This document shows, piece by piece, positions 34,386-44,218 of a stretch of 64,000 bases of DNA. The stretch comes from Pontibacter oryzae. GTDB lineage: Bacteria; Bacteroidota; Bacteroidia; Cytophagales; Hymenobacteraceae. A program made the translations under genes and the position numbers. The first letter of the stretch is position 1. Every line of letters begins with the position of its first letter. The stretch covers positions 620,001 to 684,000 of the forward strand of contig NZ_QWGE01000001.1 of assembly GCF_003576375.1 (NCBI RefSeq). The letters run 5' to 3'. The notes beneath the pieces were generated by a model. That model was given only the letters and a program-made list of their open reading frames with translations, was not told the DNA's origin and ran no database searches.

Positions 34386-35393
34386 CTACCTCGCCACAGT
34401 AGTCTTTAAACTCTCCTTCTGTATATACTCCTGAATCTCCTGCATGGTCATACTTACCATGCCGTATTTTTGCTGCAACTGCTTAAAGTGATTAATGATC
34501 ACCTGCAAGTCAGCCATACTTTTCTCAGGGTAGTCGCCGAAGTTGTGCGGGTGCCACCACAGATGATAACATTCCTGGCGTTTAGCCGCCTCAGTCATCT
34601 CGTTCAGGATACGCTTTAACCGCAATTTATTAAGTACCTCCTTGGAGCCGTTTACTGGCCTTAGAAAACGACTGGCGGGTATAGCCAAGGGCAAGCCCTC
34701 CTCACGCTTTAGGGCAGACAGTGGGAAAGAAGTTCGCTGCCCAAGCGGGAAATAACCATCGCCGGTCCGGAAAATCTTATTCAAAAGCTTATCTCCTACC
34801 GTATCTTCCCAGAACCAGTCTTTTGGGTTAGACCTTACACTGGTAATTCCTTCCTCATAACATACCTGCAGGTACTCACGGTTAAACTGGTTACGGGGGA
34901 ATACCAGAGACCTAAGTTCTCCGAATCCTTTTTCTGAGGCTATCTTTTTAGCAGCCCTGATATCGCTTCTAAATTGCGCTATGTCCTGGCCCTCCTCCTT
35001 GCAGTAGTAATGGCTAAATGTGTGTGTAGCCAGTTCCTGCAAAGGAGTCTTAGAGATCCGGTCCACCAACTCAGGGGCAAAGAAATTAGAGTCAAGCGAA
35101 TGGTCTGCGCCGTATACCTCTTTTAAACGATATGCAGAAAGCATATAGTTTTGATACGCCGGTTGAATTTCGGGCATCGTTTTCTGCCACTCCTCCCAAT
35201 CCTTGGCAAAAAGCATTCCAACCGTAGCCCAGGTTACATGTATCTCTTCCTTGGCAAATACATCCAGCAACTGAGGGATAATTTTACGGGTGTTACTAAA
35301 GTAACGCTGTTTCTCCTTCAGAACTACTTTATCGAACACGCCCCAGTATAGCTCAAAGTCCAGGGATATGGTAAAGGTGGGGATGTTATGCAT
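34386..35393 (-). CDS. Polysaccharide deacetylase-family protein
   Basis: This 335-residue protein has the NodB-homology pattern. 'FTISLDFELYWG' supplies the first acidic motif, 'WATVGMLFA' follows, and 'THTFSHYYC' provides the H-x3-H metal site. These enzymes remove N- or O-acetyl groups from glycans. No signal peptide is evident, so it may act in the cytoplasm on a lipid-linked intermediate or precursor. It overlaps the upstream polymerase gene by one base. Confidence 0.87.
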   Translation of the reverse strand: MHNIPTFTISLDFELYWGVFDKVVLKEKQRYFSNTRKIIPQLLDVFAKEEIHVTWATVGMLFAKDWEEWQKTMPEIQPAYQNYMLSAYRLKEVYGADHSLDSNFFAPELVDRISKTPLQELATHTFSHYYCKEEGQDIAQFRSDIRAAKKIASEKGFGELRSLVFPRNQFNREYLQVCYEEGITSVRSNPKDWFWEDTVGDKLLNKIFRTGDGYFPLGQRTSFPLSALKREEGLPLAIPASRFLRPVNGSKEVLNKLRLKRILNEMTEAAKRQECYHLWWHPHNFGDYPEKSMADLQVIINHFKQLQQKYGMVSMTMQEIQEYIQKESLKTTVAR

Positions 35394-36604
35394 TAGACTA
35401 ATCTTAACCGTTTACGTGGTGTTGTGACCATGGCTTCGCCCTCTTCTGTAATGCCTGTTTTCTTCCGGTGCTTATACTCCATAAAAGCAAGTATAATAAA
35501 GAAGAAAAAATACATTACCATGCTCTTCTGCCTGATCACAATGCCTAGGTTTGCCATAACCATAGATAGCGCAATGGAAGAAGAGATGAACGTAACTAAA
35601 CTCATCTTAACCAGCGAAGAAGACTTCTTTAGAAATGAAATAAAGTCCTTATCTACCAGTTTCCAGACCAAGGCCAGGTAGAATAAGTTCTCCACAGAAA
35701 TGTATAAACCTAACGCCCCGGGCGCATCAAAAAACAGTGGCCTAAACCAGAAGGTAAAAAGCTTTAAAGGCAGTGGGTAACTATTTATGTCTACTCCTGA
35801 CCCGGCACTATCCAAGCGGTTAGCCTGAACCTGCGAGAAGTTCTGAAAGCTATCCAACACATTATTTTCATCCAGCTTGGCAAAAGCCAGAATTTGATCA
35901 TACATTAAAGCTAAACCACCTATAAAAGCGACATACACTAAAGCCTTTTGGTAGAATGGCACCTTCTCATTACCTGTAATATAACCACCAACGGCACCTA
36001 TGCCTAAAAACAAGAACATGTGCGGCCTTACATGGTAGACAATAAGGGAACCTACCAGCAACGTTAAGATCCTTTTTTGTGGCGCAACAAGGCCGTAGGC
36101 AAACATGGCTATTCCTAAGAAAATTAAAGAACCCTTACCTAAGGATGCCGTCCAAAAGTGCATGTTAGGCAAAAAAAGCAATAGCATGATCAAGTCATAA
36201 CCATAGAATTTAAGTGATGACTTAACCTGCTCTTTAAAGAAAATATAAAAATATATAAAACCCAAGTAGCCAAACCAGGCAAACAGCACCATAGCCATTT
36301 CATAGCTAAACCCTAATGAGTTAATGAAAGGAAATGAAACAAAGTCTATAAATCTAGTACCTGTCTGATAAATGCTTACCCACGATGTGTAAACAAAATC
36401 TGAAGCGGCTCTTTTGTAGTATGCTTCAGAATCTGAGCGATTTATAACAGCATACAGGTAATATATTAAAGCAAATAGCGTATGCCACCAATATAAGTTG
36501 GTCAGGAGCTTAAGTTTAATAAAAGGGTACTGCTTTTTGAAGTAACCTAATATAACCTGGCTGATGAAATAGAGAAAAATAATTAGTAGGATCGCACCAA
36601 TCAT
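35393..36604 (-). CDS. Wzy/EpsG-like polysaccharide polymerase (membrane protein)
   Basis: This 403-residue protein is almost entirely hydrophobic, with about ten to twelve membrane helices, a larger loop near 'LAKLDENNVLDSFQNF', and a basic C-terminus. Family sequence similarity among such polymerases is poor, so the call rests on topology and on its place among glycosyltransferase genes. It would join repeat units in the periplasm. It is tightly coupled to the deacetylase gene (1-bp overlap) and to the acetyltransferase gene (1-bp gap). Confidence 0.7.
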   Translation of the reverse strand: MIGAILLIIFLYFISQVILGYFKKQYPFIKLKLLTNLYWWHTLFALIYYLYAVINRSDSEAYYKRAASDFVYTSWVSIYQTGTRFIDFVSFPFINSLGFSYEMAMVLFAWFGYLGFIYFYIFFKEQVKSSLKFYGYDLIMLLLFLPNMHFWTASLGKGSLIFLGIAMFAYGLVAPQKRILTLLVGSLIVYHVRPHMFLFLGIGAVGGYITGNEKVPFYQKALVYVAFIGGLALMYDQILAFAKLDENNVLDSFQNFSQVQANRLDSAGSGVDINSYPLPLKLFTFWFRPLFFDAPGALGLYISVENLFYLALVWKLVDKDFISFLKKSSSLVKMSLVTFISSSIALSMVMANLGIVIRQKSMVMYFFFFIILAFMEYKHRKKTGITEEGEAMVTTPRKRLRLV

Positions 36605-36605
36605 A

Positions 36606-37568
36606 TTAAAACAACTCCATATCGCCTAAGGCATATCCCCAATTTGATGCCTCTACTAACGCATTGAATTCAGAATCTGGGAGCCCAACATTACGCAGTG
36701 TTACAATGGGTCCTTTGTTTACAACAGGTATAAAACCAAAAACGGGATACTTCTTGCCGACTAACTCAAAATGCCTGCCTGAGGCAGATGTTAGAAAGCA
36801 AGCCTTGCTAACTTCACGAAATTGCCGGTTCAGCTCTTTTTTTGCTTTTAGGTCAAACACGGCATCATTTATAAACAGATCCACCACTCGCATTTCTGAG
36901 CCAAAGCTGTGCTTTTTGATCCTAAAGAACAGTACAAAGGATCGATGATCCGAAAGGAAATGATAATCGAAAAGCGGGTTGTTTTGGTAACGCCAACTTA
37001 TGTATTCCGGAGAAAGAAACGTATGAATTTGCCCTGTATTTGAAATAGGATTACTGAATTGGGGTAGTGCTGCAGAAAGCCGCACCCAGTTCTGATCAGG
37101 AATAACAGGTAATTTGTCTTTTTTGTAAGCAAAGGGATTCACTTTAAGTTTTAGTGCCATTCGCCCTTGCTCCACCCAACCCATTTTCAGGTAACCGGGC
37201 TTACTGTTATCGTTTGGGGTATTGTACACTAAATGTATCCCATCCTTCTTAGCGTCTTCTAAACCCTGTAGGGTCAGTTTCTTAAAAATACCTTTTCCCT
37301 GGTAGTCTGGGTGGGTGGCTGTGTCTACTGCGCGGATAGCTTGTAGTATCTTGCCTTTGTATGCCCACTGCCATTTTAAAAAAGCACGAACTCCGACTAC
37401 CTTTCCATCTTCTTCTGCCACTAGGACCGGAGAAGCACCATGTGGGTTCTCTATATGTTTCCAGTTCCATAAGCGCTCCGACTTCTGTATCAGCCCTTCG
37501 CCTAGAGAAGACTTTAACAGTTCTACAATAGCTGGGATATCTGCTTCTGTTCCTTTTCTTATCTGCAT
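36606..37568 (-). CDS. GNAT-family N-acetyltransferase
   Basis: This 320-residue protein has an N-terminal GNAT fold ('IRKGTEADIPAIVELL', 'VLVAEEDGKVVGVRAFL') and the acetyl-CoA-binding 'THPDYQGKGIFKKL' motif. The C-terminal 150 residues look like a second, divergent acyltransferase-type half. In this setting it probably acylates an amino sugar or a glycan-attached amino acid. The exact acceptor is unknown. Confidence 0.83.
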   Translation of the reverse strand: MQIRKGTEADIPAIVELLKSSLGEGLIQKSERLWNWKHIENPHGASPVLVAEEDGKVVGVRAFLKWQWAYKGKILQAIRAVDTATHPDYQGKGIFKKLTLQGLEDAKKDGIHLVYNTPNDNSKPGYLKMGWVEQGRMALKLKVNPFAYKKDKLPVIPDQNWVRLSAALPQFSNPISNTGQIHTFLSPEYISWRYQNNPLFDYHFLSDHRSFVLFFRIKKHSFGSEMRVVDLFINDAVFDLKAKKELNRQFREVSKACFLTSASGRHFELVGKKYPVFGFIPVVNKGPIVTLRNVGLPDSEFNALVEASNWGYALGDMELF

Positions 37569-37589
37569 TGTAATATTAATCCAACTTTT

Positions 37590-37628
37590 TCACCTCACCC
37601 GGCCCCCTCCTAAAAGCAGGAGGAGGTG
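37590..37628. repeat. CCTCCT hairpin (family C, copy 3)
   Basis: CACCTCACCCGGCCCCCTCCT is followed by AAAAG and CAGGAGGAGGTG. It is a decayed family C element with a 7-bp inner stem, located between the GNAT start and the GT4 gene end. Confidence 0.7.
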
Positions 37629-37728
37629 ATCAAATATGTCAGTGTGACCTATTGTTGATATTCTTATGTTAAACATTTACCTTAAATAGGTAAATATTTG
37701 CCCAGCCCACGAGTAGAATTATTTACTA

Positions 37729-38943
37729 CTATCTCCCTCCCCTGTTTTTAGGGGAGGGCTGGGGTGGGGTTTTCAGATACAAATATAGCTCTTCTAGCTG
37801 CTTTGCCATTTTGTTTATGCTGAAATCAGACTGCACCCGGGCACGGGCTCCTACGGCCAGCCGCGCAGTTAGATCCGGATTCTGCAGCACCTTTACTCCC
37901 ATATCTGCTAATTGGTTGTATTCATCCACCTCACAAAGCAAGCCGCTCTCCCCTTCTTTCACAACTTCTGCTACACCTCCTGCCTTGGTACTTATTACAG
38001 CGCAGCCACAGCTCATGGCTTCCAGCAAGGCAATAGGTAAGCCTTCAAAGACAGAAGACATCATGTATACATCCATTGCGCTAAAATAGGGCTTTACATC
38101 TGTTTTTAACCCAGGCATATGCAGGCGTTCTGTTATGCCTAACAGCTTCCTTTTAGCCAGTAGCTCCTCTTTCAAAGGTCCATCGCCCACAATAATAAAA
38201 TGTGCCTCAGGCACTCTCTTCAGTATCTCGGCAGCTATTTCCATCCAGATATCCAGGCGCTTCTGAAACCGGAACACGGAAACAGTACCAATAACCGGGG
38301 CACCCGCCGGAATGCCAAGCTCCTCCCGTATCTGCAGACCAGCCTGAATATCCCTTGTAAAATGAGTAGTGTTAACACCATTCAGAATGTTAAGCAAGTA
38401 TGGCCCCTTAACATTAGCATTTATTTGGGTGTCTTTAGGCGCTATTATACTTATCTTCTTAAATGCTAAGCCAGCATTCTTACGTATAGACTGCTGCACA
38501 TCATCCGACACGGCAACCGCAGCATCCTGCCAACCGAAACTTAGCTTGTTCAGCCAATACGTAACCTTATTATAACGCTCCCACTTGTTATGCTCTGTGT
38601 AAACAACCGGTACGCCTGTTTTCTTGCCAACCAGCCTTGCAATAACACCAGCCCAAGGCAGGTGGCTATGAATGACATTAATATTGTTTTCCAGCACATA
38701 ACGGCTGATCTCCCCTACTCGCTGAAACATCTGCAGGTTGTTGTTCGCCTTAAAGCAGATCGTTTTAGCTCCTTGTGACTCAATAGCAGGTACCATCTGG
38801 TCTTTCCAGGGGAGGAAATAAGCAAAATGAAAATCGAATTGCTCCCGGTCATGTACCTTAAGCGTTTCTGGCAGTAGCATTTCGGCTCCGCCGCGCCCCA
38901 GGGATTTGATCAGGTGAAGAACTTTTGTTTTATGATCTAACAC
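37729..38943 (-). CDS. Family 4 glycosyltransferase with repeat-encoded C-terminus
   Basis: This 404-residue GT-B enzyme has the 'GRGGAEMLLPE' glycine-rich start, 'GTVSVFRFQKRLDIWMEI', 'FIIVGDGPLKEEL' and the intact E-x7-E in 'FEGLPIALLEAMSCGC'. Donor and acceptor are unknown. The last residues (TPPQPSPKNRGGR) are encoded by a family C hairpin repeat at 37733-37770, so the natural C-terminus has been replaced or extended by repeat sequence. The stop codon lies just outside the repeat. Confidence 0.88.
   Translation of the reverse strand: MLDHKTKVLHLIKSLGRGGAEMLLPETLKVHDREQFDFHFAYFLPWKDQMVPAIESQGAKTICFKANNNLQMFQRVGEISRYVLENNINVIHSHLPWAGVIARLVGKKTGVPVVYTEHNKWERYNKVTYWLNKLSFGWQDAAVAVSDDVQQSIRKNAGLAFKKISIIAPKDTQINANVKGPYLLNILNGVNTTHFTRDIQAGLQIREELGIPAGAPVIGTVSVFRFQKRLDIWMEIAAEILKRVPEAHFIIVGDGPLKEELLAKRKLLGITERLHMPGLKTDVKPYFSAMDVYMMSSVFEGLPIALLEAMSCGCAVISTKAGGVAEVVKEGESGLLCEVDEYNQLADMGVKVLQNPDLTARLAVGARARVQSDFSINKMAKQLEELYLYLKTPPQPSPKNRGGR
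37733..37770. repeat. CCCTCCCCT hairpin (family C, copy 4) inside a gene end
   Basis: CCCTCCCCT/AGGGGAGGG around GTTTTT is followed by CTGGGGTGGGGTTTT, the same order as at 34259. It is read through as the last codons of the GT4 gene. Confidence 0.85.
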
Positions 38944-39011
38944 GAATTATACGAATTAATGATGCTCGAGCCATTGGCTTAAATAATTCTGGCAAGAGGT
39001 GAGTTTGAGAA

Positions 39012-40118
39012 TTAAGCCAGACTGTTTCCAGAAATCACACATTCATAGGCCTCTTTAAACCTTGCTGCAATTAGGGAATTCATATACTCTGAAGTAACCA
39101 GTTTATGGGCATTTTCGATTTTTAGCTCAACAGCTTCACCACCTTCCAAAACTTCCTTTACCGCATTGGTAAAACCTAACGTGTCCCCTTTTTCAATGAG
39201 CCATCCGGTGTTCTTAGTTATTACTTCACTAATCCCTCCTACATTGTTTGCAACAGCCGGCGTTTTACAGTACATCGCTTCTAAAATAACACCTGGTAAG
39301 CCTTCAATTAAGCTTGGCATCAGGAAAGCGGATGCATGTTTCAAAACTTGCAAAACGTCGTTTCTATAACCAGCAAAAAGTATCCTATCCTTACTGGATA
39401 AAGCAGCCGTTTTACGTTCTAACTCTGCTCGCAGGCGGCCATCCCCAATGATGATCAGAAACACTGTCGGATCATTTTTAGCAATAGAATCAAAAATATT
39501 TATCAGGGCCTTATGGTTTTTCTCTGGCACCAGGCTCCCTATATTTACAAGCACTCTAAACCTGGAATAAATATCCTTTAGGTCTACGGGTGGCTCAGAG
39601 GGTATTTCTTGTTCCTCAACTCCTATGGGAATTGTCTTGATTTTAGTAGATGGGAAATTAAAGGTCTGTTTAAAGTCTTTCTCGCAAAGCTGGCTTACCG
39701 ATATAACAGCTTCCAAATGCTTCACAAAAAAACTATTTAATAAACGTTTGGACTTAGTAGTTATGAAATCCCCCATTTTATTGGCATTTCTAAAAACTAT
39801 AGGTACATCCCATCTGTAGATGATCTTACTTAAGACTGCAAACTTTAAAGTATCACCTGCATTAGCCTGGATCAGATCTGGTTTTTCTTGATCAATTAAA
39901 TCAGCAAACATCTTCCAAGCTTTCAGATCAAAAAAACGATTGTTTAATGGTCGTTGCAAGTGTGTTATCTTACCCCTGAAGGGAAGTTCTGAAGTACCAG
40001 TAAATATAGAAATCATATGAACTTCTACATCTGATTTTTGTAATTGATTGGAGAGTTGTGAAGCAAAAATTTCGGCACCTCTAAGTTGAGGCTTTTGTAC
40101 TAGTTGAAGTATTTTCAT
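39012..40118 (-). CDS. Family 4 glycosyltransferase
   Basis: This 368-residue GT-B protein has 'KPQLRGAEIFASQLS' near the N-terminus, and the donor-site motifs 'VNIGSLVPEKNHKALI', 'LIIIGDGRLRAEL' and 'PSLIEGLPGVILEAMYC' with an intact E-x7-E. Its base composition is already more AT-rich than that of the GT4 gene downstream, marking the beginning of the AT-rich core of the cluster. The sugar is unknown. Confidence 0.88.
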   Translation of the reverse strand: MKILQLVQKPQLRGAEIFASQLSNQLQKSDVEVHMISIFTGTSELPFRGKITHLQRPLNNRFFDLKAWKMFADLIDQEKPDLIQANAGDTLKFAVLSKIIYRWDVPIVFRNANKMGDFITTKSKRLLNSFFVKHLEAVISVSQLCEKDFKQTFNFPSTKIKTIPIGVEEQEIPSEPPVDLKDIYSRFRVLVNIGSLVPEKNHKALINIFDSIAKNDPTVFLIIIGDGRLRAELERKTAALSSKDRILFAGYRNDVLQVLKHASAFLMPSLIEGLPGVILEAMYCKTPAVANNVGGISEVITKNTGWLIEKGDTLGFTNAVKEVLEGGEAVELKIENAHKLVTSEYMNSLIAARFKEAYECVISGNSLA

Positions 40119-40224
40119 GCACAGCAGATATCAAACTTTTATTACAAATGACAAAACTCTTGCCTTCTAAAATCTTCATAAATTACTTTTATTATACAAG
40201 CTCTAAATTTTAGTATGTTTACAA

Positions 40225-41358
40225 TTAAGAATTTATACAAGTTTTATAAAACTCTATATGCTGCCGGGCAATTAAGTTAATATCGTATTTTTTCAAAGCT
40301 TCTTTCTGTGCATCTTTTGCCATTGTAACCATGTGGTCACTATTGTTTATAGCGTAAATCATAGCTTCTTCGATAGACTCTATATCTCCCACCTTAAAAA
40401 GATATGCTGATTTAAGATGTTCAACAGCCTCTTTATTCATTTCTATGTCAGAAGCAACAATTGGTATACCAGCTAACATAGCCTCAACTATGGCACCACT
40501 AAATCCTTCATAGTGAGAAGGGAATACAAATACATCACATTTATTGAGGTATTCGCCAACATTATTGATGTTCCCTAATAAAGTAACTTTATCTTGCAAA
40601 TTGTTTCTATTTATGTATTCCTCTAGTGTAAATCTAAACTTCCCCTCACCTGCAATTAAAAGCTTAGTATTAGGATATTTTTCTTGTACTCTATGATAGG
40701 CCATAAGGAGATCTAACTGACCTTTGCTCTCTAGCAATCTACCAACAGTAACAAACTCACATTGTGATTTTGCAGATAATGTGTTGCGCTCTAAAGAGTT
40801 CTTATAGAGAGACACCTCTCTTCCCCTATATATTACATCAATTTTGCTTTCATCCAGCAATAAATTTCTTGCATTACTTTTCTTTATACTGTGAGAATTT
40901 GCAAGAAACTTATAACAGTACTTTGCAGTGAACACATTAAGTACCCAAAACAAGCCAATTTTTAACTTCATTGAGTATGATAACCTACTAAGGGCACTAC
41001 TAGAGTAAGTATCACTTACAAAATTGCTAACAATTTTAATTTTTAGTCGCTTACAAACTATTCTTGATATAATGTCTGATCTATAGAGCGTAGAAACAAC
41101 CAAATCAGGTTGTTCACTCTGACAGAGTTGTGAAAACAACTTGATTGCTTTGTTGAAAGAATATTTACCATCTATATCAAAGCACTTCAGTTTGATGCCT
41201 GCTATTTCAAAGCTCTTTTTTAAGTCGTACTTATTATAGAATACAACAACAGTTATATCAAACTCTTGAGACAATCGTGAAACAATATCTAAAGTGCTTT
41301 TCTCTGCCCCTCCAGTTTGTAATGTGTCTATAGTAAAAAATATTTTCCCCTTTTGCAT
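40225..41358 (-). CDS. Family 4 glycosyltransferase
   Basis: This 377-residue GT-B protein opens with 'DTLQTGGAEKSTLDIV' and has 'VTVGRLLESKGQLDLLMAY', 'LLIAGEGKFRFTLEEYI' and the E-x7-E motif 'HYEGFSGAIVEAMLAGIP'. The gene is strongly AT-rich, like the following six genes. Donor and acceptor are unknown. It is the last of the run of AT-rich glycosyltransferases in transcription order. Confidence 0.88.
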   Translation of the reverse strand: MQKGKIFFTIDTLQTGGAEKSTLDIVSRLSQEFDITVVVFYNKYDLKKSFEIAGIKLKCFDIDGKYSFNKAIKLFSQLCQSEQPDLVVSTLYRSDIISRIVCKRLKIKIVSNFVSDTYSSSALSRLSYSMKLKIGLFWVLNVFTAKYCYKFLANSHSIKKSNARNLLLDESKIDVIYRGREVSLYKNSLERNTLSAKSQCEFVTVGRLLESKGQLDLLMAYHRVQEKYPNTKLLIAGEGKFRFTLEEYINRNNLQDKVTLLGNINNVGEYLNKCDVFVFPSHYEGFSGAIVEAMLAGIPIVASDIEMNKEAVEHLKSAYLFKVGDIESIEEAMIYAINNSDHMVTMAKDAQKEALKKYDINLIARQHIEFYKTCINS

Positions 41359-41380
41359 TATTTTTCAAGAGAGCTAGATT

Positions 41381-42292
41381 TTAAAACTCTCTTCTTCCCA
41401 ACTTTGTAAAGAACCCATCAATTAGACCATCTGAAACAATTTTAGTAAGTTTAAAACTGTATCTTAAATCTCCATACTTAAGACTCGCAATAGATTTAGC
41501 TATTTTCCTTATTGCAATCGCTATACTAGCAGAATAATATTTGTTACTCTTTGTTATAGAAATTAGATTTCTGGTACTATAATACTCCCTCCATAGGGCT
41601 CGATTTTTAATTTTGATACCAGCTTTTCGAGTATAATTTATTCTACCAGAGTGTTCCCTGTACTGTAAGAATAAAGATGTATTGACAATTGATTTATAAC
41701 CTGCAGCTTTCATCTTCAAGTCAAAATCTAGTTCTTCAAAACCAAAAAATAATTTCGTTTCAGGTAATACACCTGACTTGATGGCTTCACCACTTACTAT
41801 TTTACATACTCCTCCAGCTATATTATCAACCTCTAAATATTTGTTTTGGCGTAAAATTTCATTCGGGATTCTTTCTACAACACCTTTTGTCTGATTAAAT
41901 TTATGACCAACAGCGCCTAGTTGACCACATTTGTTAGGATATTCCTTCAATGTTTCAAATAACATTTCGAAACTTTTATCAATTATTGGAGGGTCATCAT
42001 CATCACCCCAAAATATCCATTGATATCCCTCCCCGGCTAACGTTTCTAATCCAATCTTCGCAGCTCCTGCAGGCCCAGAATTATAACCAACTTTTAAATA
42101 TTCTAAGTCTTCACCTAGCTTTTTTCCAATAAATAAGGCTTCAGTGTTATCTGAAATACTATTATCTACGATAAGAATTTTCTTTGGTGGATAAGTTTGA
42201 TTCCGAAGCGACTCTATGGTCTTGATTAAAACATCTGGCCGCTCAAAAGTCATAATAAATGCAGCAAAATCTTTTTCTGTCTCTTTATTCAT
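41381..42292 (-). CDS. Family 2 glycosyltransferase
   Basis: This 303-residue GT-A protein has 'ERPDVLIKTIESLRNQT', 'ILIVDNSISDNTEALF' and an extended acidic stretch 'WGDDDDPP' as its DxD-type metal site. The 'VDNS' form and the later 'FGFEELDFDLKMKAAGY' resemble enzymes often annotated as rhamnosyltransferases, but the donor cannot be read from sequence. It lies 14 bp after the preceding GT2 gene. Confidence 0.87.
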   Translation of the reverse strand: MNKETEKDFAAFIMTFERPDVLIKTIESLRNQTYPPKKILIVDNSISDNTEALFIGKKLGEDLEYLKVGYNSGPAGAAKIGLETLAGEGYQWIFWGDDDDPPIIDKSFEMLFETLKEYPNKCGQLGAVGHKFNQTKGVVERIPNEILRQNKYLEVDNIAGGVCKIVSGEAIKSGVLPETKLFFGFEELDFDLKMKAAGYKSIVNTSLFLQYREHSGRINYTRKAGIKIKNRALWREYYSTRNLISITKSNKYYSASIAIAIRKIAKSIASLKYGDLRYSFKLTKIVSDGLIDGFFTKLGRREF

Positions 42293-42306
42293 ATCTGCAC
42301 ATTCAT

Positions 42307-43161
42307 CTATAGCAAATACCTTACAAGGCGTACGTAGTTGATATAGGAGCCAGGGTTATACTTTATGGCCTTTATCATATATGTTAGACTATCCTTTCGC
42401 TGTTTTAATTTGTAACTAGCAAAAGCACTAATTGCATAAAAGTTTGAGATTCCTCTTTTATCACTATTACTCATAAAGTCGTGGTGCTTTTCAATAAATC
42501 TTAAATTACCATGTCTTATTTTTTCCCAATTTGTCCTTATACGATCTCCCTCATGTACATTGATTTGAACCAAAGGTTTTTCAATCGGTAAAACCTTTAG
42601 CTTTTTACCTTTGAGTACTATCATCAGACGAAATCCTAAATCTGTATGTTGATTAGCACTCATCTGACTATCATACTTTCCTACCTCAAAAAACAAGTCT
42701 TTACGAATGAAGAAAGAACCTGCAGTAAATTTTAGCCTTTGATTATTCCCAAATATACTTGTTTCGAATAGAGGGTCTTCAATTATTTTTTTCCCATTTT
42801 CAAAACTTCTTAATGCAGCAACACATATCAAGCCTGTATCAGAAAGTATTTGTAAAGACACTTGTTCTAGCCAGTTCTCTAGGGCTATGTCATCACTATC
42901 AAGGAAAACTAAAAAACTACCTACAGCACAATCAGCACCTACGTTTCGACTATCAGCTGCACCTGAATTTTCCTTTTTTATATACTTTATTCTTGAATCT
43001 GTAGTATATGCTTTTACAACATCTGCGGTATGGTCTACAGAACCATCATCGATTATTAACAACTCCCAATCAGCAAATGTCTGATCCAAAACGCTTTGAA
43101 TCATTTCAGGAAGTAAATCAGCTCTGTTATAGGTTGGTGTAATAATTGAGAACAAAGGCAT
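42307..43161 (-). CDS. Family 2 glycosyltransferase
   Basis: This 284-residue GT-A protein shows 'ITPTYNRADLLPEMIQSVL', 'LLIIDDGSVDHTADVV' and the metal-binding 'LVFLDSDD'. It is the second of three consecutive GT2 genes with small gaps, as expected for sequential sugar addition. The sugar is unknown. Confidence 0.88.
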   Translation of the reverse strand: MPLFSIITPTYNRADLLPEMIQSVLDQTFADWELLIIDDGSVDHTADVVKAYTTDSRIKYIKKENSGAADSRNVGADCAVGSFLVFLDSDDIALENWLEQVSLQILSDTGLICVAALRSFENGKKIIEDPLFETSIFGNNQRLKFTAGSFFIRKDLFFEVGKYDSQMSANQHTDLGFRLMIVLKGKKLKVLPIEKPLVQINVHEGDRIRTNWEKIRHGNLRFIEKHHDFMSNSDKRGISNFYAISAFASYKLKQRKDSLTYMIKAIKYNPGSYINYVRLVRYLL

Positions 43162-43198
43162 ATTATTAATTATGTGAGTTGGCTGATCTAAAAGGATA

Positions 43199-44113
43199 TC
43201 ACTGAACTGTGACCGTTTTTGCCTTTATCGTTAAGTAGATAATACGAGGCCAATAAGCTACAAGATTGATAAAACCTTTGGGGTACCCCTTATACAATGT
43301 AAAGAAATGGTTGCGAAAGAATTTTCTAATTAAGTAGGTCCTAACATGCCTATTAAATTTTCTTGTCCCAATCAATTGGTAAGCGTAAAACCTAGCCATC
43401 GCTGCATGATAAAAGTACTTTCCACTTTTATTCTTCGCGCTACTCATAGAGCCTATGTGAGTTCTGATATAAATTAGGTTTTTGTTAGTTACAGAAATTC
43501 GGAATGATGGATTTAATGATAACTTAATATTAAACAACCACTCTTGAGAATTATGGATTCTTTCATCGAATGGAGATGTATCTTCAAAAATAGATTTCTT
43601 CCACAGGCCACAGGCTGTCTGCCATTTCAATTCGCCAATGACTAAATCATCCGTAATGTTTACAGATGTTAATATATCTGACCAAGATTTGTTAAGTAAT
43701 TCAATTTTTCCATTACTATCCTTAAAAAATTGTGCGTTACAAAAGTTAACGGTTGCATCTCCATTTTGAATGCCATTCAATTGTATATGTAAGCAATTTA
43801 AATCGAGTAAATCATCTGAATCAAGCCACTTAACATATTCTCCTGATGCAAGTTGCAGACCGTAATTCCTGCAAGCATTAGCGCCTTTAGGCGTATCAGA
43901 TGGCCTCTGCATATAAGAGATTCTATTATCAATCTGTGTAAATTCATTGACAATAATTTTAGTATTATCACTTGATCCATCATCAACAACTATAAGCTCC
44001 CAAAATTTATAGCTTTGAGCTATCACACTTTTAATTGTTTCAGATATAAGATTACCTCTATTAAAAGTTGGTACTATGATTGAAATTTTGGGTGTATATA
44101 CTTCAACTTTCAC
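43199..44113 (-). CDS. Family 2 glycosyltransferase
   Basis: This 304-residue GT-A protein has 'SIIVPTFNRGNLISETIKSV', 'LIVVDDGSSDNTKIIV' and 'VKWLDSDDLLDL'. It resembles the GT2 gene directly downstream in layout, so the two may be old duplicates. Very AT-rich. Donor and acceptor unknown. Confidence 0.88.
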   Translation of the reverse strand: MKVEVYTPKISIIVPTFNRGNLISETIKSVIAQSYKFWELIVVDDGSSDNTKIIVNEFTQIDNRISYMQRPSDTPKGANACRNYGLQLASGEYVKWLDSDDLLDLNCLHIQLNGIQNGDATVNFCNAQFFKDSNGKIELLNKSWSDILTSVNITDDLVIGELKWQTACGLWKKSIFEDTSPFDERIHNSQEWLFNIKLSLNPSFRISVTNKNLIYIRTHIGSMSSAKNKSGKYFYHAAMARFYAYQLIGTRKFNRHVRTYLIRKFFRNHFFTLYKGYPKGFINLVAYWPRIIYLTIKAKTVTVQ

Positions 44114-44218
44114 TTATTCACTTTATCGAATTATAAAACTTTTTTTAACAATTACGACTTGAACTTATAAATATATTCGAAAGCTAATTTAGTCTGCTTA
44201 CGTCTATACAAATGATTA

